Notes: generated by a model from the sequence alone, not told the origin. A DNA stretch of 64,000 bases from Acinetobacter tianfuensis (GCF_003611465.1 NZ_RAXV01000004.1:48323-112322), one strand, 5' to 3'. Shown: positions 40,972 through 51,495, numbered from the stretch's first letter. Translations and numbers: made by a program.

Positions 40972-41373
40972 TTATGAAGTCAGTTTAATAATCAGCAGCA
41001 GCAAACTCACTGGGCACAAAATAGACAGCAGCCAAACCACCGAACGCAAGGCAGCCCAATTTTTAAGATAGCAAATACCATAAATGACACGGCATACTAA
41101 ATAAGCAATGCCAAAAGTCATCACCAGCCTCTGCGGCACCACCATATACTCTGCCATGAGGACAGCAGCAATAAATAACGGCAAGCTCTCAAAACTGTTC
41201 TGCTGTACAGCATGTGCCCGGGCAGCTAAACCTTCAGTCCGCGCAAGAAAAGCCCGCGGGTTTTGATTATCCTGCGCTCGGAAGCCGCCTGCTTTTTTTG
41301 CAATAATTGTAAAAACATAAGGCAGCAAACAAGCGCCTAAAATGAGATAAATGATCCCACTTATGCTTTGCAT
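40972..41373 (-). CDS. MAPEG-family membrane protein
   Basis: The 133-aa protein has four membrane helices and the MAPEG pattern: NPRAFLARTEGLAARAHAVQQNSFESLP (positions about 37-64; Arg and Asn conserved), then the FGIAYLVCRVIYGICYL helix. This family includes glutathione-dependent and eicosanoid enzymes, but in bacteria the reaction is usually unknown. It is expressed from its own minus-strand transcript between ppa and an opposite-strand gene. Confidence 0.8.
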   Translation of the reverse strand: MQSISGIIYLILGACLLPYVFTIIAKKAGGFRAQDNQNPRAFLARTEGLAARAHAVQQNSFESLPLFIAAVLMAEYMVVPQRLVMTFGIAYLVCRVIYGICYLKNWAALRSVVWLLSILCPVSLLLLIIKLTS

Positions 41374-41482
41374 GTGTTTTTTCTCATGAGGAATACTTTA
41401 TTAAAGCCATCATAACATGGCAATTCATGAATAAATTTTGTTAAATTGAGTGTTTTATTAATTCATGTAAGTAGGTTCTGTC

Positions 41483-41869
41483 ATGGTCAGTCCTGAACAA
41501 AAGGAAATTTTTGATGCTCTCGAGCAGCAGCGCGGCCATCAGAAGCAAGTTGACCGCATTCTAAAGGTTGTTTTACCTATTTGCGCATTCTTGCTCTGTG
41601 TCATCTGCGCCAATCTGAATGTTTGGTCGACGATATTAACCTTTGCCGTGATGTGGGTTTCTTTTTATGCCACAGCCATTAAACGCTGGCCGCTGTGGCA
41701 TTGGGCTATTGTTATTTTCGTCTACTGCTTAATTGACAATATTTTAAGTTACGGCGCATTCAATAGTTCAGGCTTTAGCCGCCAGTTCGGCACCATGTTT
41801 ATTTTCTTAGGTATTTTTGGTGTAGGCCGCCGTTATTTCGACCGCTGGATGATGAAAAAAACCATTTAG
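41483..41869 (+). CDS. Hypothetical three-helix membrane protein
   Basis: I do not recognise a named family. The 128-aa protein has a charged N-terminal helix (about 1-28, SPEQKEIFDALEQQRGHQKQVD; split) then three membrane helices: VVLPICAFLLCVICANLNVW, TILTFAVMWVSFYATAI and WAIVIFVYCLIDNILSYG. A fourth short segment TMFIFLGIFGVG ends it, with a basic tail. It diverges from the MAPEG gene and ends at a terminator shared with fadD. Confidence 0.75.
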   Translation: MVSPEQKEIFDALEQQRGHQKQVDRILKVVLPICAFLLCVICANLNVWSTILTFAVMWVSFYATAIKRWPLWHWAIVIFVYCLIDNILSYGAFNSSGFSRQFGTMFIFLGIFGVGRRYFDRWMMKKTI

Positions 41870-41884
41870 TTTTTCTGCAGCATA

Positions 41885-41912
41885 AAAAAAGCGCCCATTT
41901 AGGCGCTTTTTT
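41885..41912. terminator. Bidirectional terminator between small membrane protein and fadD
   Basis: AAAAAAGCGCC pairs perfectly with GGCGCTTTTTT around CATTTA. Confidence 0.9.
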
Positions 41913-41925
41913 AGTTTCAGCTGAA

Positions 41926-43602
41926 TTACGCAGTTTTACGTAAATCTTTACGCAGAATTTTACCGACGTTAGATTTTGGCAAATCATCCATAAACTCAAC
42001 ATAACGCGGACGTTTATAGCCAGTCAGATTTTCTTTAGCATATGCCAAAATTTCTTCTGTTGTTAAAGATTGATCTTTTTTCACAACAAATAACTTAGGC
42101 ACTTCACCTGATTTTTCATCAGGTACGCCAATTGCAGCCACTTCAAGCACTTTCGGGTGCTTTGCAATCACTTCTTCAATTTCTGCAGGATAAACGTTGA
42201 AGCCAGAAACCAAAATCATGTCTTTCTTACGGTCAACAATTTTCACATAACCGCGGGCATCCATCACACCGATATCGCCTGTACGGAAGAAACCATTGCA
42301 CATCACTTTTTCAGTTTCGTCTGGACGGTTCCAATAGCCTTTCATCACCTGCGGGCCGCGGATTGAAATTTCACCCTGCTCACCCAAAGCAACTTCATTG
42401 CCTGCATCATCTAAAATTGCAACTTCAGTTAACGGCAATGGAATACCGATTGTGCCGCTGAACTCCATCGATGCTGGCGGGTTCGCCGTTGCAACCGGTG
42501 AAGTTTCTGACAAACCGTAACCTTCGATAATGTTCGTGCCAGTCACTTTTTTCCACGCTTCAGCTGTAGATGGAAGCACAGCCATACCGCCGCCCATTGC
42601 CATCTTCATTTTGCTGTGATCAAGCTGTTTGAATTCCTCGTTGTTGACTAAAGCATTAAACAAAGTATTAACTGCCGGGAAGAATGTCGGCTGGTATTTA
42701 CGCAGCTCTTTGATCACTGCTGGAAGGTCACGCGGGTTTGGAATAAGTACGTTGGCTTGGCCTTTGTACATACCGTAAAGCGCGCACACCATAAATGCAA
42801 AAATATGATACAGCGGCAGCGCACAGAAAATACGGTCATCTGCAGCGCCGTCTTGCTGGCCAAATTTACTTTGGAAAATGCCGTCACACTGGAACATATT
42901 CGCCACAAGGTTGCGGTGAGTCAGCTCCGCACCCTTTGATACGCCAGTTGTACCGCCAGTATACTGAAGCACAGCGGTATCACTTAAAGATACGCTTGGA
43001 CGTTTGTAACTGTTAATGTTGGCTTTAGACATTGCCGCATTGAAGCGGATATGGCCCGGAATGTTCCAAGCTGGAATTTGCTTGCGTACAGAACGCAATA
43101 CAAAGTTCACCAATGTACCTTTTAAAGCGCCCAGCATGTCGCCGACTGAAGCCACAACCACATGCTTCACTGGTGTTTTACCAATGATTGCCTGATAAAC
43201 CGAAGCAAAGTTTTCAACAATCACCAGCACTTCAGAACCAGAGTCATTTAACTGGTGCTCAAGCTCACGCGCTGTATAAAGCGGGTTCACGTTAACCAGT
43301 ACTAAACCGGCACGGAAGACCCCCAAAGCAACGATAGGATATTGAAGTACGTTCGGCATCATGACTGCAACGCGAGAACCTTTAGGAAGGCCTAGGCTTT
43401 GCAAGTAAGCGGCGAATTTACGGCTTGCTTCATCCAGCTGTTCAAAGGTCAATACTTTATCCATAAAGATAAAGGCTTCACGCGAACCAAACTTTTGGAA
43501 GTTGCGTTCAAAAACATCAATCAAAGAAGTATTTTCTGGCGGCAATTCTACAGTTTCTGGAATCCCTGTTTTTGCGTATTCAGCGAACCAAATCTTTTCC
43601 AT
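41926..43602 (-). CDS. fadD: Long-chain fatty acyl-CoA synthetase FadD
   Basis: FadD activates fatty acids to acyl-CoA on the inner-membrane face, using ATP. The start is the ATG at 43602 (MEKIWFAEY; 558 aa), with AGGAG 10 nt upstream; a TTG at 43611 would leave only 2 nt spacing. The AMP-binding motif YTGGTTGVSKGAELTHRN and the second motif GYGLSETSP are present. The C-terminal domain holds GWLKTGD-like FRTGDIG, DRKKDMILVSGFNVYP and the adenylation lysine in the ending KSNVGKILRK. At 558 residues it matches E. coli FadD (561). Confidence 0.93.
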   Translation of the reverse strand: MEKIWFAEYAKTGIPETVELPPENTSLIDVFERNFQKFGSREAFIFMDKVLTFEQLDEASRKFAAYLQSLGLPKGSRVAVMMPNVLQYPIVALGVFRAGLVLVNVNPLYTARELEHQLNDSGSEVLVIVENFASVYQAIIGKTPVKHVVVASVGDMLGALKGTLVNFVLRSVRKQIPAWNIPGHIRFNAAMSKANINSYKRPSVSLSDTAVLQYTGGTTGVSKGAELTHRNLVANMFQCDGIFQSKFGQQDGAADDRIFCALPLYHIFAFMVCALYGMYKGQANVLIPNPRDLPAVIKELRKYQPTFFPAVNTLFNALVNNEEFKQLDHSKMKMAMGGGMAVLPSTAEAWKKVTGTNIIEGYGLSETSPVATANPPASMEFSGTIGIPLPLTEVAILDDAGNEVALGEQGEISIRGPQVMKGYWNRPDETEKVMCNGFFRTGDIGVMDARGYVKIVDRKKDMILVSGFNVYPAEIEEVIAKHPKVLEVAAIGVPDEKSGEVPKLFVVKKDQSLTTEEILAYAKENLTGYKRPRYVEFMDDLPKSNVGKILRKDLRKTA

Positions 43603-43748
43603 AATGCCCAATTCTCCTATCGGTAATCCTTAATATTTCAAGTTTTTCAATACTGAGCTTTGATTATTTAACTTCTTGCTGCTCAATATTGCATCCATTT
43701 CTCTAGTACGTTGCATATATAACGTATTTTGATTGATGGATGCTAGTG

Positions 43749-45968
43749 TTATCTTTGAATATCCAGTTTATTTGCTTTTTGATATCCGCGCGGTAAAAGT
43801 ACACCTTTCGATGCCCGCTTGCCGATATATTTCTGCAGATCATCAGCTTTCAGCTTTAATTGTTGGTTTCCTGCAAGCACTTGAACTACTTCATCTAAAT
43901 TCAGCGCAGTCATAGACACAATTTGATCTTTCGCTTCAAGCTGTATCAATTTATTACCTTTACCTTTATTCAAACTTGGCAAATCGGCCAGCTCAATAAT
44001 CAGCAAACGCCCCGCTGAACTGAGCAGTGCAAGATGTGTGGCATTTTCAATAGACTGCAGCGCTAAAGGCTGTGCATCATCAGATAGGCTTAAAAATGCT
44101 TTGCCTGCTTTGGCATTGGTATCCAGCTGCTTCGCCTGTGTCTTAAAGCCATAGCCTTTGCTGCTTAATGCCAAAATTTCAGTTTCATCGTCTGCAATGA
44201 ACACTTGCTTGAACCCGACGCCGCTCGCGGGCGCAAGCTTAGAACTTAAGGGTTCACCCAGACCGCGCGCAGATGGCAAGGCATTAATGGCCAGCGCATA
44301 GCTGCGGCCTGTTTCATCCAGCACATAAACACGCTGATTGGACTTGCCTTGCGCATGGCTCAAATACTGGTCACCGGCACGGAAATTCAAGTTTTGCGCA
44401 TCGACATCATGGCCTTTGGCCGAGCGGATCCAGCCTGCCTCTGACAGCACCACAGTAACTGGGTCAGCCGGAAGCATGTCCTGCTCATTAATCGCTTGCG
44501 ATTCTTCGCGCTGTACAATAGGTGAACGGCGGTCATCGCCAAACTTCTTCGCATCATCTTTCAGCTCTTCAATAATCAGCGCTTTTAAAGACTCTGGATT
44601 TGCCAATTGCTCACGAATAATGGCAGCGCGCGCTTCTAGCTCTTCCTGCTCACGGCGCATTTCCATTTCTTCAAGTTTTGCCAAATGGCGTAATTTCAGC
44701 TCTAAAATAGCTTCAGCTTGAATTTCATCAATGCCAAAACGCTCCATCAAAACAGGTTTAGGCTGATCTTCTTCACGAATAATCTGAATCACTTCGTCAA
44801 TATTTAAATAGGCAACGATCAGGCCGCCCAATATATGCAGACGTTTTTCAATTTTATGTAAATGATGCTGTAAACGGCGCGTAACGGTATTTTTACGGAT
44901 TTCAATCCATTCCAGTAAAAGGCGGCGGATTGATTTCACTTGCGGGCGGCCATCTGCGCCAATCATATTCATGTTGACGCGGTAGCTGGACTCAAGATCA
45001 GTCGTCGCAAATAAATGACTCATCACCGATTCTGCATCGATACGGCTTGAACGCAGCACAATCACCAAGCGGGTCGGATTCTGATGATCCGATTCATCAC
45101 GCAAATCACTGACCAAAGGCAGCTTTTTGGCCTGCATCTGATCTGCAATTTGGCTAATAATTTTTGAGCCAGACACTTGGTACGGCAAATCCGTAATAAT
45201 GATTTCGTTCTTTTCAATGGTGTATACAGCGCGGGTACGGTAACTGCCTCGGCCTGTAATTTGAATTTTCAGCAGCTCTTCTGGCGAACTGATAATTTCA
45301 GCTTTGGTCGGCAGATCAGGCGCTGGAATATATTCGGCAACTTTATTGTCCGTTAAATTTGGATTGCGGATCAGCGCAATCGTGCCCTTTACAACTTCAC
45401 GCAGGTTATGCGGCGGAATATCGGTCGCCATACCGACGGCAATACCCGTTGTGCCGTTCAATAAAATGTTTGGAACTCGTGCAGGCAAGTTCACAGGCTC
45501 TTTCATTGAACCGTCAAAGTTGTCCTGCCAGTCACAAGTGCCCTGTCCTAATTCAGACAGCAGCAAATCACTGTATGCCGAAAGTTTTGCTTCGGTATAA
45601 CGCATTGCGGCAAAGGATTTCGGGTCATCCGGTGAACCCCAGTTGCCTTGGCCTTCAATAAATGGATAACGGTAGCTGAACGGCTGCGCCATGAGCACCA
45701 TTGCTTCATAGCAGGCAGAGTCACCGTGCGGATGGTATTTACCCAATACATCACCCACGGTACGCGCAGATTTTTTCGGTTTGCCTGTCGGCTTTAAACC
45801 CAGCTCACTCATGGCATAGACAATACGGCGCTGTACAGGCTTCAGGCCATCGCTGATATGCGGCAGCGCGCGGTCCATGATCACGTACATGGCGTAATTG
45901 AGATAAGCTTGTTCAGTAAATTCTGCTACGGAACGGTTTTCTGTCGCTTGATGCGCAAGGTTTGTCAT
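43749..45968 (-). CDS. parC: DNA topoisomerase IV subunit A (ParC)
   Basis: ParC with ParE decatenates daughter chromosomes and is a fluoroquinolone target. The protein is 739 aa. The catalytic tyrosine is Tyr124 ([10 protein letters not shown]). The quinolone-resistance region [13 protein letters not shown] carries Ser84 and Glu88, the wild-type residues in A. baumannii numbering. The tower/coiled-coil region has [19 protein letters not shown] and the C-terminal beta-propeller is short. GyrA-box motifs are absent or weak, so this is ParC rather than GyrA. parE is not in the window. Confidence 0.96.
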   Translation of the reverse strand: MTNLAHQATENRSVAEFTEQAYLNYAMYVIMDRALPHISDGLKPVQRRIVYAMSELGLKPTGKPKKSARTVGDVLGKYHPHGDSACYEAMVLMAQPFSYRYPFIEGQGNWGSPDDPKSFAAMRYTEAKLSAYSDLLLSELGQGTCDWQDNFDGSMKEPVNLPARVPNILLNGTTGIAVGMATDIPPHNLREVVKGTIALIRNPNLTDNKVAEYIPAPDLPTKAEIISSPEELLKIQITGRGSYRTRAVYTIEKNEIIITDLPYQVSGSKIISQIADQMQAKKLPLVSDLRDESDHQNPTRLVIVLRSSRIDAESVMSHLFATTDLESSYRVNMNMIGADGRPQVKSIRRLLLEWIEIRKNTVTRRLQHHLHKIEKRLHILGGLIVAYLNIDEVIQIIREEDQPKPVLMERFGIDEIQAEAILELKLRHLAKLEEMEMRREQEELEARAAIIREQLANPESLKALIIEELKDDAKKFGDDRRSPIVQREESQAINEQDMLPADPVTVVLSEAGWIRSAKGHDVDAQNLNFRAGDQYLSHAQGKSNQRVYVLDETGRSYALAINALPSARGLGEPLSSKLAPASGVGFKQVFIADDETEILALSSKGYGFKTQAKQLDTNAKAGKAFLSLSDDAQPLALQSIENATHLALLSSAGRLLIIELADLPSLNKGKGNKLIQLEAKDQIVSMTALNLDEVVQVLAGNQQLKLKADDLQKYIGKRASKGVLLPRGYQKANKLDIQR

Positions 45969-46278
45969 AACAACCTGTCATCCTAATTCATTCGTTATTG
46001 TGTCTGGGTTCTTATGCTATGTCTCTGCTGTGCTGGACACAAGAGTCGAAGCTTGCGCACAGCAGCAAATCAGCGATTCAAACTGATCTATTGCCGTAAA
46101 ATTATCCACTTTCAAGAAAATGATCAACTTCTAATTTTTTATTTTTAAACAGGCAAAAATAAGCAGGCCGCCTGAAATATAATTCAAGCGCCTGCCAATT
46201 GCTATACATACTGCTGCCAGCGCGAATCAAGCGCAGGCTTCAAAGCCAATGAATGACAAAATACCGAGTGATCAGAAC
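45969..46278. other. 310-bp spacer upstream of parC
   Basis: It holds the MFS-gene terminator near 46160-46197 and a possible parC promoter on the minus strand (TTGAAA and an A/T-rich -10 region near 46090-46120). No gene is visible. Confidence 0.6.
46160..46197 (-). terminator. Terminator of the NiaP-like transporter gene
   Basis: On the minus strand GCAGG-CGC-T-TGAA pairs with TTCA-G-GCG-G-CCTGC (one bulge), followed by TTATTTTT. Confidence 0.65.
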
Positions 46279-47598
46279 TTAAAGCCCAAGCGACTCCAGC
46301 GTTTTGCCCTTTGTTTCCTCACCCAAAACTAAAATGACCAAGGCAACCGTCAGCAATACTGCTGTAAACATTGTAAAGACGTAGCTGAAACCGTTTTGCA
46401 TCACCATCATATGCGTTACCGCCAGCGGGGCAGCTATACCGCCGACACGGCCAATAGCCGCAGCCCAGCCTGAGCCAAAAGCGCGGATATTGGCAGGATA
46501 CTGTTCTGGCGTATAGGTATACAGCACCCCCCATGCGCCCAAATTAAAGAATGACATTAAACAGCCCCAAACCACAATCATGGTCACGGTTTCTGCTTGG
46601 CCAAAACAATAAGCTGAAACTGCGCACATGCCAATAAAGCCTGCAAGCGTTGCTTTGCGGCCAAGTTTTTCGACTAGCCATGCTGCCACGATATAGCCCG
46701 GCAGCTGTGCAAGTATCATCACCAGCACATATTCAAAAGACTGCACAATGGTATAGCCCTGCTTCACCAGCAGACTTGGCAGCCATGTAAAAATACCGTA
46801 GTACGAATACACGATACCGAACCAAATCAGCCAAAGCATTAAAGTACGTCGCGCAAATACACCCGACCACAGCTGGCCAAAAGAAATATCCTGTTTTTCT
46901 GCAACAGGCTTTACTGCAAAGATTTCTACAACTTCAACACCGCACTGCGCTTCGATTTTTTTCACCAGCGCATGCGCCTCTGCATGTTTGCCGCGGTTAA
47001 TCAAATACGGAATCGATTCAGGCACCATTTTCCAAATCACAATCGCGTACAGAGCCGGCAAGCCGCCAACCAAGAATGCCATATGCCAATCAAATTTAGG
47101 AATCACAAAATAAGAGACCAGCGCCGCTGCCAGCCAGCCCAAGCCCCAGAAGCTTTCCAGCAGCACAATGAAACGCCCGCGCACATGCGCTGGAATATAT
47201 TCACTGACCAATGTAACTGCTACAGGCAGCTGACCGCCTAAGCCTAGGCCGACAATAAAGCGGAATACCAGCAGCCAAGTTAAATTTGGCGCAAAAGCGC
47301 AAGCTGCAGTTGCTAAGCTGTAAATGACTAATGTCGCCGCAAAAACAGTCTTACGCCCAATGCGGTCTGCCAAAGCGCCCGAACACACCGCGCCAATGGC
47401 CATGCCCACAAAACCAATGGAGACAACCCAGCCCTTTTCCGCTGGCGTCATTGCCCAGTCTTCTGCCATTTTCGCCAAGATAAAGGAAATCAATCCTGTA
47501 TCCATCGCATCGAACATCCAGCCCAAACCAATCACAACCAGCAAAGTGTAGTGAAAGCGGCCGATCGGCAAGCGCTGTATCCTTGAGACTAAATCCAT
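46279..47598 (-). CDS. niaP: MFS transporter, NiaP-like (niacin uptake)
   Basis: A 439-aa, twelve-helix major facilitator. The N-terminal sequence GLGWMFDAMDTGLISFI and the loop-2 motif GALADRIGRKT match the sugar/aromatic-acid-type MFS group. From memory, the A. baumannii and A. baylyi NiaP nicotinate transporters have very similar N-termini, and nicotinate is the best-supported substrate. The central charged loop (about 190-235) and the repeat motif of helix 8 (LVEKLGRKAT) are normal. No NadR/NrtR site or nad gene is adjacent. It is expressed alone and ends at its own terminator. The transporter class is certain; the substrate is inferred. Confidence 0.8.
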   Translation of the reverse strand: MDLVSRIQRLPIGRFHYTLLVVIGLGWMFDAMDTGLISFILAKMAEDWAMTPAEKGWVVSIGFVGMAIGAVCSGALADRIGRKTVFAATLVIYSLATAACAFAPNLTWLLVFRFIVGLGLGGQLPVAVTLVSEYIPAHVRGRFIVLLESFWGLGWLAAALVSYFVIPKFDWHMAFLVGGLPALYAIVIWKMVPESIPYLINRGKHAEAHALVKKIEAQCGVEVVEIFAVKPVAEKQDISFGQLWSGVFARRTLMLWLIWFGIVYSYYGIFTWLPSLLVKQGYTIVQSFEYVLVMILAQLPGYIVAAWLVEKLGRKATLAGFIGMCAVSAYCFGQAETVTMIVVWGCLMSFFNLGAWGVLYTYTPEQYPANIRAFGSGWAAAIGRVGGIAAPLAVTHMMVMQNGFSYVFTMFTAVLLTVALVILVLGEETKGKTLESLGL

Positions 47599-47722
47599 AA
47601 CAAGATCTCTGATAAGGTGAAAGATGGAATGCTGCCTTCACAACAGTACTTATGATTTTGCTATTTTTATATGATAAAAAATACGGCGCGGCAGCGCTGC
47701 ACATCAGCAAAGCCGCAGATTT

Positions 47723-48367
47723 TTAAGACAGGTCCTTGGAGGATACAGACTGATCGTCATCTTCTTTATAAATAAATTTAGGCATTTCCAAACCAAAATA
47801 AATTGCAATTAAACGCAGGCTGAAACCGAAAATAAGCGTCGCAATGACCGTCAGTTCAAGTGACAAGCCAATTTCCAAACAGACCCAATAACAAATCACG
47901 GCGACAAAAGAGATCGATGCATACAGTTCACGGCGGAACACCAGCGGCACATCATTACATAAAATATCGCGCAGGATCCCGCCAGAAACTCCTGTCAATA
48001 CACCAGCGACAGCAGAGACAACAAAGCCGTGTCCCATTTCCAAGGCAATTTGACAGCCGATAATAGTAAAGCCAATTAAGCCCAGCGCATCCAGCACCAA
48101 AAAGATATTGCGTAAATGGCGCATCCATTTTGCAATGAGAATCGTTACAAAAGCAGCGCAGCAGGTCAGAATCAAATATTCAGGGTGCTTGACCCAAGTC
48201 AGCGGATAATGCCCCAGCAGCACATCACGCACAGAACCTCCGCCAAGCGCAGTCACGCAGGCAATTAAGATCACGCCAAACCAGTCCATGCTTCGCCGAC
48301 CTGCAGATAATGCGCCAGTCATGGCTTCAGCCGTAATTGCGATGATATAAATAACGGTAAGCAGCAT
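47723..48367 (-). CDS. TRIC-family cation channel (UPF0126)
   Basis: The 214-aa protein has seven membrane helices in an internal repeat. The two signature motifs are GGGSVRDVLLG (about residues 40-50) and SGGILRDILCND (about 126-137). Prokaryotic TRIC channels pass K+ or other monovalent cations, but the physiological role is unclear. It starts at 48367, and its stop is about 125 bp before the MFS gene start. Charged C-terminus: FIYKEDDDQSVSSKD. Confidence 0.85.
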   Translation of the reverse strand: MLLTVIYIIAITAEAMTGALSAGRRSMDWFGVILIACVTALGGGSVRDVLLGHYPLTWVKHPEYLILTCCAAFVTILIAKWMRHLRNIFLVLDALGLIGFTIIGCQIALEMGHGFVVSAVAGVLTGVSGGILRDILCNDVPLVFRRELYASISFVAVICYWVCLEIGLSLELTVIATLIFGFSLRLIAIYFGLEMPKFIYKEDDDQSVSSKDLS

Positions 48368-48429
48368 TGCCCTTCATCCACTGACGGGTAAAAGATGCGC
48401 GCTATTCTAAGTTAAATTGCGCCGCAACG

Positions 48430-48897
48430 TTATAAAAATTGCGCACAGCATTGCTTAAATTTTTTCATAGATCCGCAAATACAGGGCTGTTTCATGGTAA
48501 TTTGCATATCTGTGGTCGGATCAAGAAAATACCATCGGCCATTTTGTTTCACAAAATGTGAAATTTCATGATGCACATGTGTCTGCTTGCCGTCGTGATA
48601 ATGCGCTTTAAACTCTACCTGCGCATGTGTTTTATCCAGCTTTTCATTGGCCTGTACGACTTCCAGCTGCAGCCACTGATTTCCCTTGCTCCACGCCGCA
48701 ATGGCTGGCACATCTAAAGCCTTTTGCTGGCCTGCCGCTGTGGTCTGCACAATGTATTCAATTTCCTGTTTAGCAAAAGCGCTATAGCGTGAACGCATCA
48801 GCTGCGCAGCGCTTTGCGCAAGAGCTTTACCGCTATGCAAAGGCTGACAGCACAGTACATATTCACCTTGGCCGCATGGACATAAACTTTCAGACAT
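48430..48897 (-). CDS. YchJ-family SEC-C motif protein
   Basis: The 155-aa protein has Cys-rich motifs at each end: CPCGQGEYVLCCQPLH near the N-terminus and CICGSMKKFKQCC at the C-terminus (SEC-C type zinc-binding repeats). The middle resembles the YchJ/UPF0225 family (LMRSRYSAFA). Such proteins bind zinc, but the reaction is unknown. It lies between terC and the TRIC gene, with an intervening terminator at 48910. Confidence 0.85.
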   Translation of the reverse strand: MSESLCPCGQGEYVLCCQPLHSGKALAQSAAQLMRSRYSAFAKQEIEYIVQTTAAGQQKALDVPAIAAWSKGNQWLQLEVVQANEKLDKTHAQVEFKAHYHDGKQTHVHHEISHFVKQNGRWYFLDPTTDMQITMKQPCICGSMKKFKQCCAQFL

Positions 48898-48909
48898 AAT
48901 GCTCTCAAA

Positions 48910-48939
48910 AAAATAGCCTGCTATGTAGCAGGCTATTTT
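48910..48939 (-). terminator. Terminator downstream of terC-type gene
   Basis: AAAATAGCCTGCTA and TAGCAGGCTATTTT form a perfect 14-bp stem with a 2-nt loop. Confidence 0.85.
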
Positions 48940-48968
48940 AACGGAAGTTCTGAATCAGGTTGAGTCCA

Positions 48969-50555
48969 TTATGGCTCTGCTGAAGGTTTATTTTCCAAAG
49001 GAACAACATGGACTTTTTCAATCTTGTGGCCATCCATTGTCACGACTTCAAAAATGTGGCCATCTGCAGTCAGCTTTGCGCCGCTTTCAGGCAAACGGCC
49101 TAAATGGAACAAAATATAGCCAGAAAGCGTTGAATACTGCTCAGATTCATCGACTAAATCGCAGTCTAACAACAGCGATACGTGACGGATATCAGTCGAG
49201 CCATCCAGCATCAAAGTGCCATCTTCAAGGCTTTCTGCCGCAGTTTCCAGCGCATCTTCATCTGGAAACTCGCCAGCAATCGCCTCTAAGACATCAATTG
49301 GAGTCGCCACGCCTTCAATCGAGCCATATTCATTCAGTACTATCGCCATCTGCAGCGGCGCTTGACGCAGCTGTTCCATCACCATCAGCACTTGCGCATT
49401 TTCATGCACAATGACTGGTTCGCGCAGATGTTTTTTGAAATCCAGCACACCCGTTTCAATGTACTCATTCATAATTTTATGTGTCAGCACCACACCGGCA
49501 ATATTATCCAGTTCGCCATGCGCAACAATCAGCCGTGAATGCGTTGTGCTCAGCAGCTGTTCGCGTATCGACTGCTCATCTTCATCCAAATCCAGCCACT
49601 CCAGTTCAGGACGCGGCGTCATAACCGACTTGACCGGACGTTCAGATAGGCCTAATACGCCCTGCACCATAACACTGTGGTAAACACCATTGTCTTCATC
49701 AAAGACTTCATCCGCAAATGCGCGGGTCGCAAGCACATCCTCATGGTCGGCATTTTGTGTTTCTGAACTGCTCTTACCGCCCAGCATACGCATAACAGCA
49801 GATGCCGTACGGTAGCGCAGGTCTGTCGTTGTCACTGTTTTTTCCTGATTGTGACGCATTGTCTGGTTCAGGAATTCAATCAGTACTGAGAAGCCGATTG
49901 CCGCATATAGGTAGCCTTTTGGAATATGGAAACCAAAGCCTTCTACCAATAAAGAGAAACCGATCATCATCAGGAAGCATAGACATAAAATGACTACTGT
50001 CGGATGACGGTTTACAAAGTTCATTAAAGGCTTAGATGCCCACAGCATAATGCCGACCGCAATGATGACGGCAATCATCATGACGGATAAGTGCTTCACC
50101 ATGCCTACAGCGGTAATCACGCTATCCAGTGAGAATACGGCGTCCAGCACCACAATCTGCGCAATAACAATCCAGAATGTCGCATGAACTGGATTCTCTT
50201 CTTTTAACATTGGCTTATTTTCAAGGCGCTCACGCAACTCCATGGTGCCTTTAAATAACAGGAAAACGCCGCCAAATAATAAGATGAGATCACGCCCAGA
50301 AAATGGGTGTTCAAAAATATGGAACAATGGCGCAGTCAGCGTAACCACCCACGCAATAGATGCCAGCAGCACCAAGCGCATGCACAGCGCCAGCATCAGC
50401 CCTAATATCCGTGCTTTGTTCCGCTGTTCAGGCGGCAGTTTTTCCGCCAAAATAGCAATGAAAACAAGGTTATCAATGCCGAGAACAATTTCTAAAATAA
50501 CTAAAGTCAGCAGTCCCACCCAAGCGGAAGGATCTGACATCCATTCAAAGATCAT
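48969..50555 (-). CDS. TerC-family membrane protein with CBS and CorC/HlyC domains
   Basis: This 528-aa protein starts with a TerC domain of seven helices (about 1-240; the motif [15 protein letters not shown] with acidic residues, and [17 protein letters not shown]). A pair of CBS domains follows (about 300-420, including [12 protein letters not shown] and [16 protein letters not shown]). A C-terminal CorC_HlyC transporter-associated domain (about 430-515) ends it. TerC proteins help export Mn2+ or handle metal at the membrane. A ribosome-binding site AGGAG precedes the ATG. Just upstream a 48-codon open frame ends in an ATGA overlap with it. It is followed by its own terminator. The metal substrate is inferred. 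Confidence 0.88.
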   Translation of the reverse strand: MIFEWMSDPSAWVGLLTLVILEIVLGIDNLVFIAILAEKLPPEQRNKARILGLMLALCMRLVLLASIAWVVTLTAPLFHIFEHPFSGRDLILLFGGVFLLFKGTMELRERLENKPMLKEENPVHATFWIVIAQIVVLDAVFSLDSVITAVGMVKHLSVMMIAVIIAVGIMLWASKPLMNFVNRHPTVVILCLCFLMMIGFSLLVEGFGFHIPKGYLYAAIGFSVLIEFLNQTMRHNQEKTVTTTDLRYRTASAVMRMLGGKSSSETQNADHEDVLATRAFADEVFDEDNGVYHSVMVQGVLGLSERPVKSVMTPRPELEWLDLDEDEQSIREQLLSTTHSRLIVAHGELDNIAGVVLTHKIMNEYIETGVLDFKKHLREPVIVHENAQVLMVMEQLRQAPLQMAIVLNEYGSIEGVATPIDVLEAIAGEFPDEDALETAAESLEDGTLMLDGSTDIRHVSLLLDCDLVDESEQYSTLSGYILFHLGRLPESGAKLTADGHIFEVVTMDGHKIEKVHVVPLENKPSAEP

Positions 50556-50698
50556 CTATTCTTCTCCTGAATATCATGCTGTTTGGGTATAGCATTCAAA
50601 ATGTTCTGAGTAGATAACAGGCCTGCGCTGGCCAATTGGATATTTCGTTCTAAGTATTTTTTACGTGCCGAGTGACAACTATCACTGCCCATAGTCAT
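50552..50698 (-). CDS. Possible leader ORF upstream of the terC-type gene (48 aa)
   Basis: A frame opening at ATG 50698 ([20 protein letters not shown]...) and closing at TGA 50552-50554 overlaps the terC ATG by ATGA. No Shine-Dalgarno is visible for it and I recognise no domain. Such overlaps can couple translation, so it could be a regulatory leader peptide. A GTG at 50737 would extend it to 61 aa. Confidence 0.25.
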   Translation of the reverse strand: MTMGSDSCHSARKKYLERNIQLASAGLLSTQNILNAIPKQHDIQEKNR

Positions 50699-50871
50699 GC
50701 ATGTGTTGTGAATTAAGCTTTCAGTATAGCAATTCACCGTAAAATTTCACCCCTTTTATCAGATGCCTCACCAGCCTGCAGGTCCTGTAAAACGGCGCGT
50801 TGACATTCTCTTGTCATATTGCAAACTTAAACTAGAGGCATAAAAAATAAAGTGATAAGGTAATAAAAATA
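50556..50871. other. Spacer between the divergent terC-type and LOG genes
   Basis: It holds the possible leader frame (50552-50698), a minus-strand -10-like TATACT near 50725 for terC, and on the plus strand TTGACA (50800-50805) inside the palindrome TGACA-TTCTCT-TGTCA (50801-50816). The latter may be the promoter/operator of the LOG gene, but a good -10 at the right distance is not clear. Confidence 0.55.
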
Positions 50872-51495
50872 ATGATGAACAGTATTTTGCAAATGACAGA
50901 AAAATTGAATAATCCATCTCCTAAAACAACTCAGCCGCTGGTGGCCTTATACTGCGGTTCACGCTCAGGCAACAATCCAATTTATAAAGAAAAGGCCATT
51001 GCTTTGGCCCAAGGCATCGCAGCGCACGGCTTTGGCATCGTATACGGCGGCGCCAGTATTGGCCTGATGGGACAAGTTGCAGACGCTGCAGTTCAGCAGG
51101 GCGGCGAAGCTGTCGGAGTCATTCCAGAATTTATGCTGGACTATGAAATCGCGCATCACAACTTAACCGAGCTGCATGTGGTGCGCAGCATGCATGAACG
51201 CAAAGCCATGATGGCGGAACGCGCCAGCGCATTTGTTGCTTTACCGGGCGGCTTAGGCACATTTGAAGAAATATTGGAAATTGCCACATGGGGGCAGCTT
51301 AATCAGCACCAGAAACCCATGATTCTATATAACGTAAACGGTTTTTATAATGCGCTGATTGCGCAGCTGGATCATGCGGTGCAAGAAGGTTTTCTGCCGC
51401 CGCAGCACCGCGCCAAGCTCATTGTCTGCAACGCATCACAGCAGATTTTCAGCGTCCTGAAAAACTTAAGCTGCCCAAAACAATTTGTAGTATAA
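50872..51495 (+). CDS. LOG-family nucleotide phosphoribohydrolase
   Basis: The protein (207 aa) has the LOG signature PGGLGTFEE (about residues 126-134) and the upstream GGASIGLMGQVADAA Rossmann segment. Relatives release cytokinin-type or purine bases from nucleoside 5'-monophosphates; in bacteria many act as AMP/IMP nucleosidase-like enzymes. The N-terminal about 25 residues (MMNSILQMTEKLNNPSPKTT) are a poor match and the ATG at 50875 is an alternative start. It converges on the PiT-like gene. Confidence 0.88.
   Translation: MMNSILQMTEKLNNPSPKTTQPLVALYCGSRSGNNPIYKEKAIALAQGIAAHGFGIVYGGASIGLMGQVADAAVQQGGEAVGVIPEFMLDYEIAHHNLTELHVVRSMHERKAMMAERASAFVALPGGLGTFEEILEIATWGQLNQHQKPMILYNVNGFYNALIAQLDHAVQEGFLPPQHRAKLIVCNASQQIFSVLKNLSCPKQFVV

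Noticed and set aside
43749..45968. Quinolone-resistance change in parC
   Set aside because: Ser84 and Glu88 are the wild-type residues, so no resistance substitution is present here.
50556..50750. yybP-ykoY manganese riboswitch upstream of terC
   Set aside because: I could not find the conserved core of that riboswitch by eye; a covariance search would decide.
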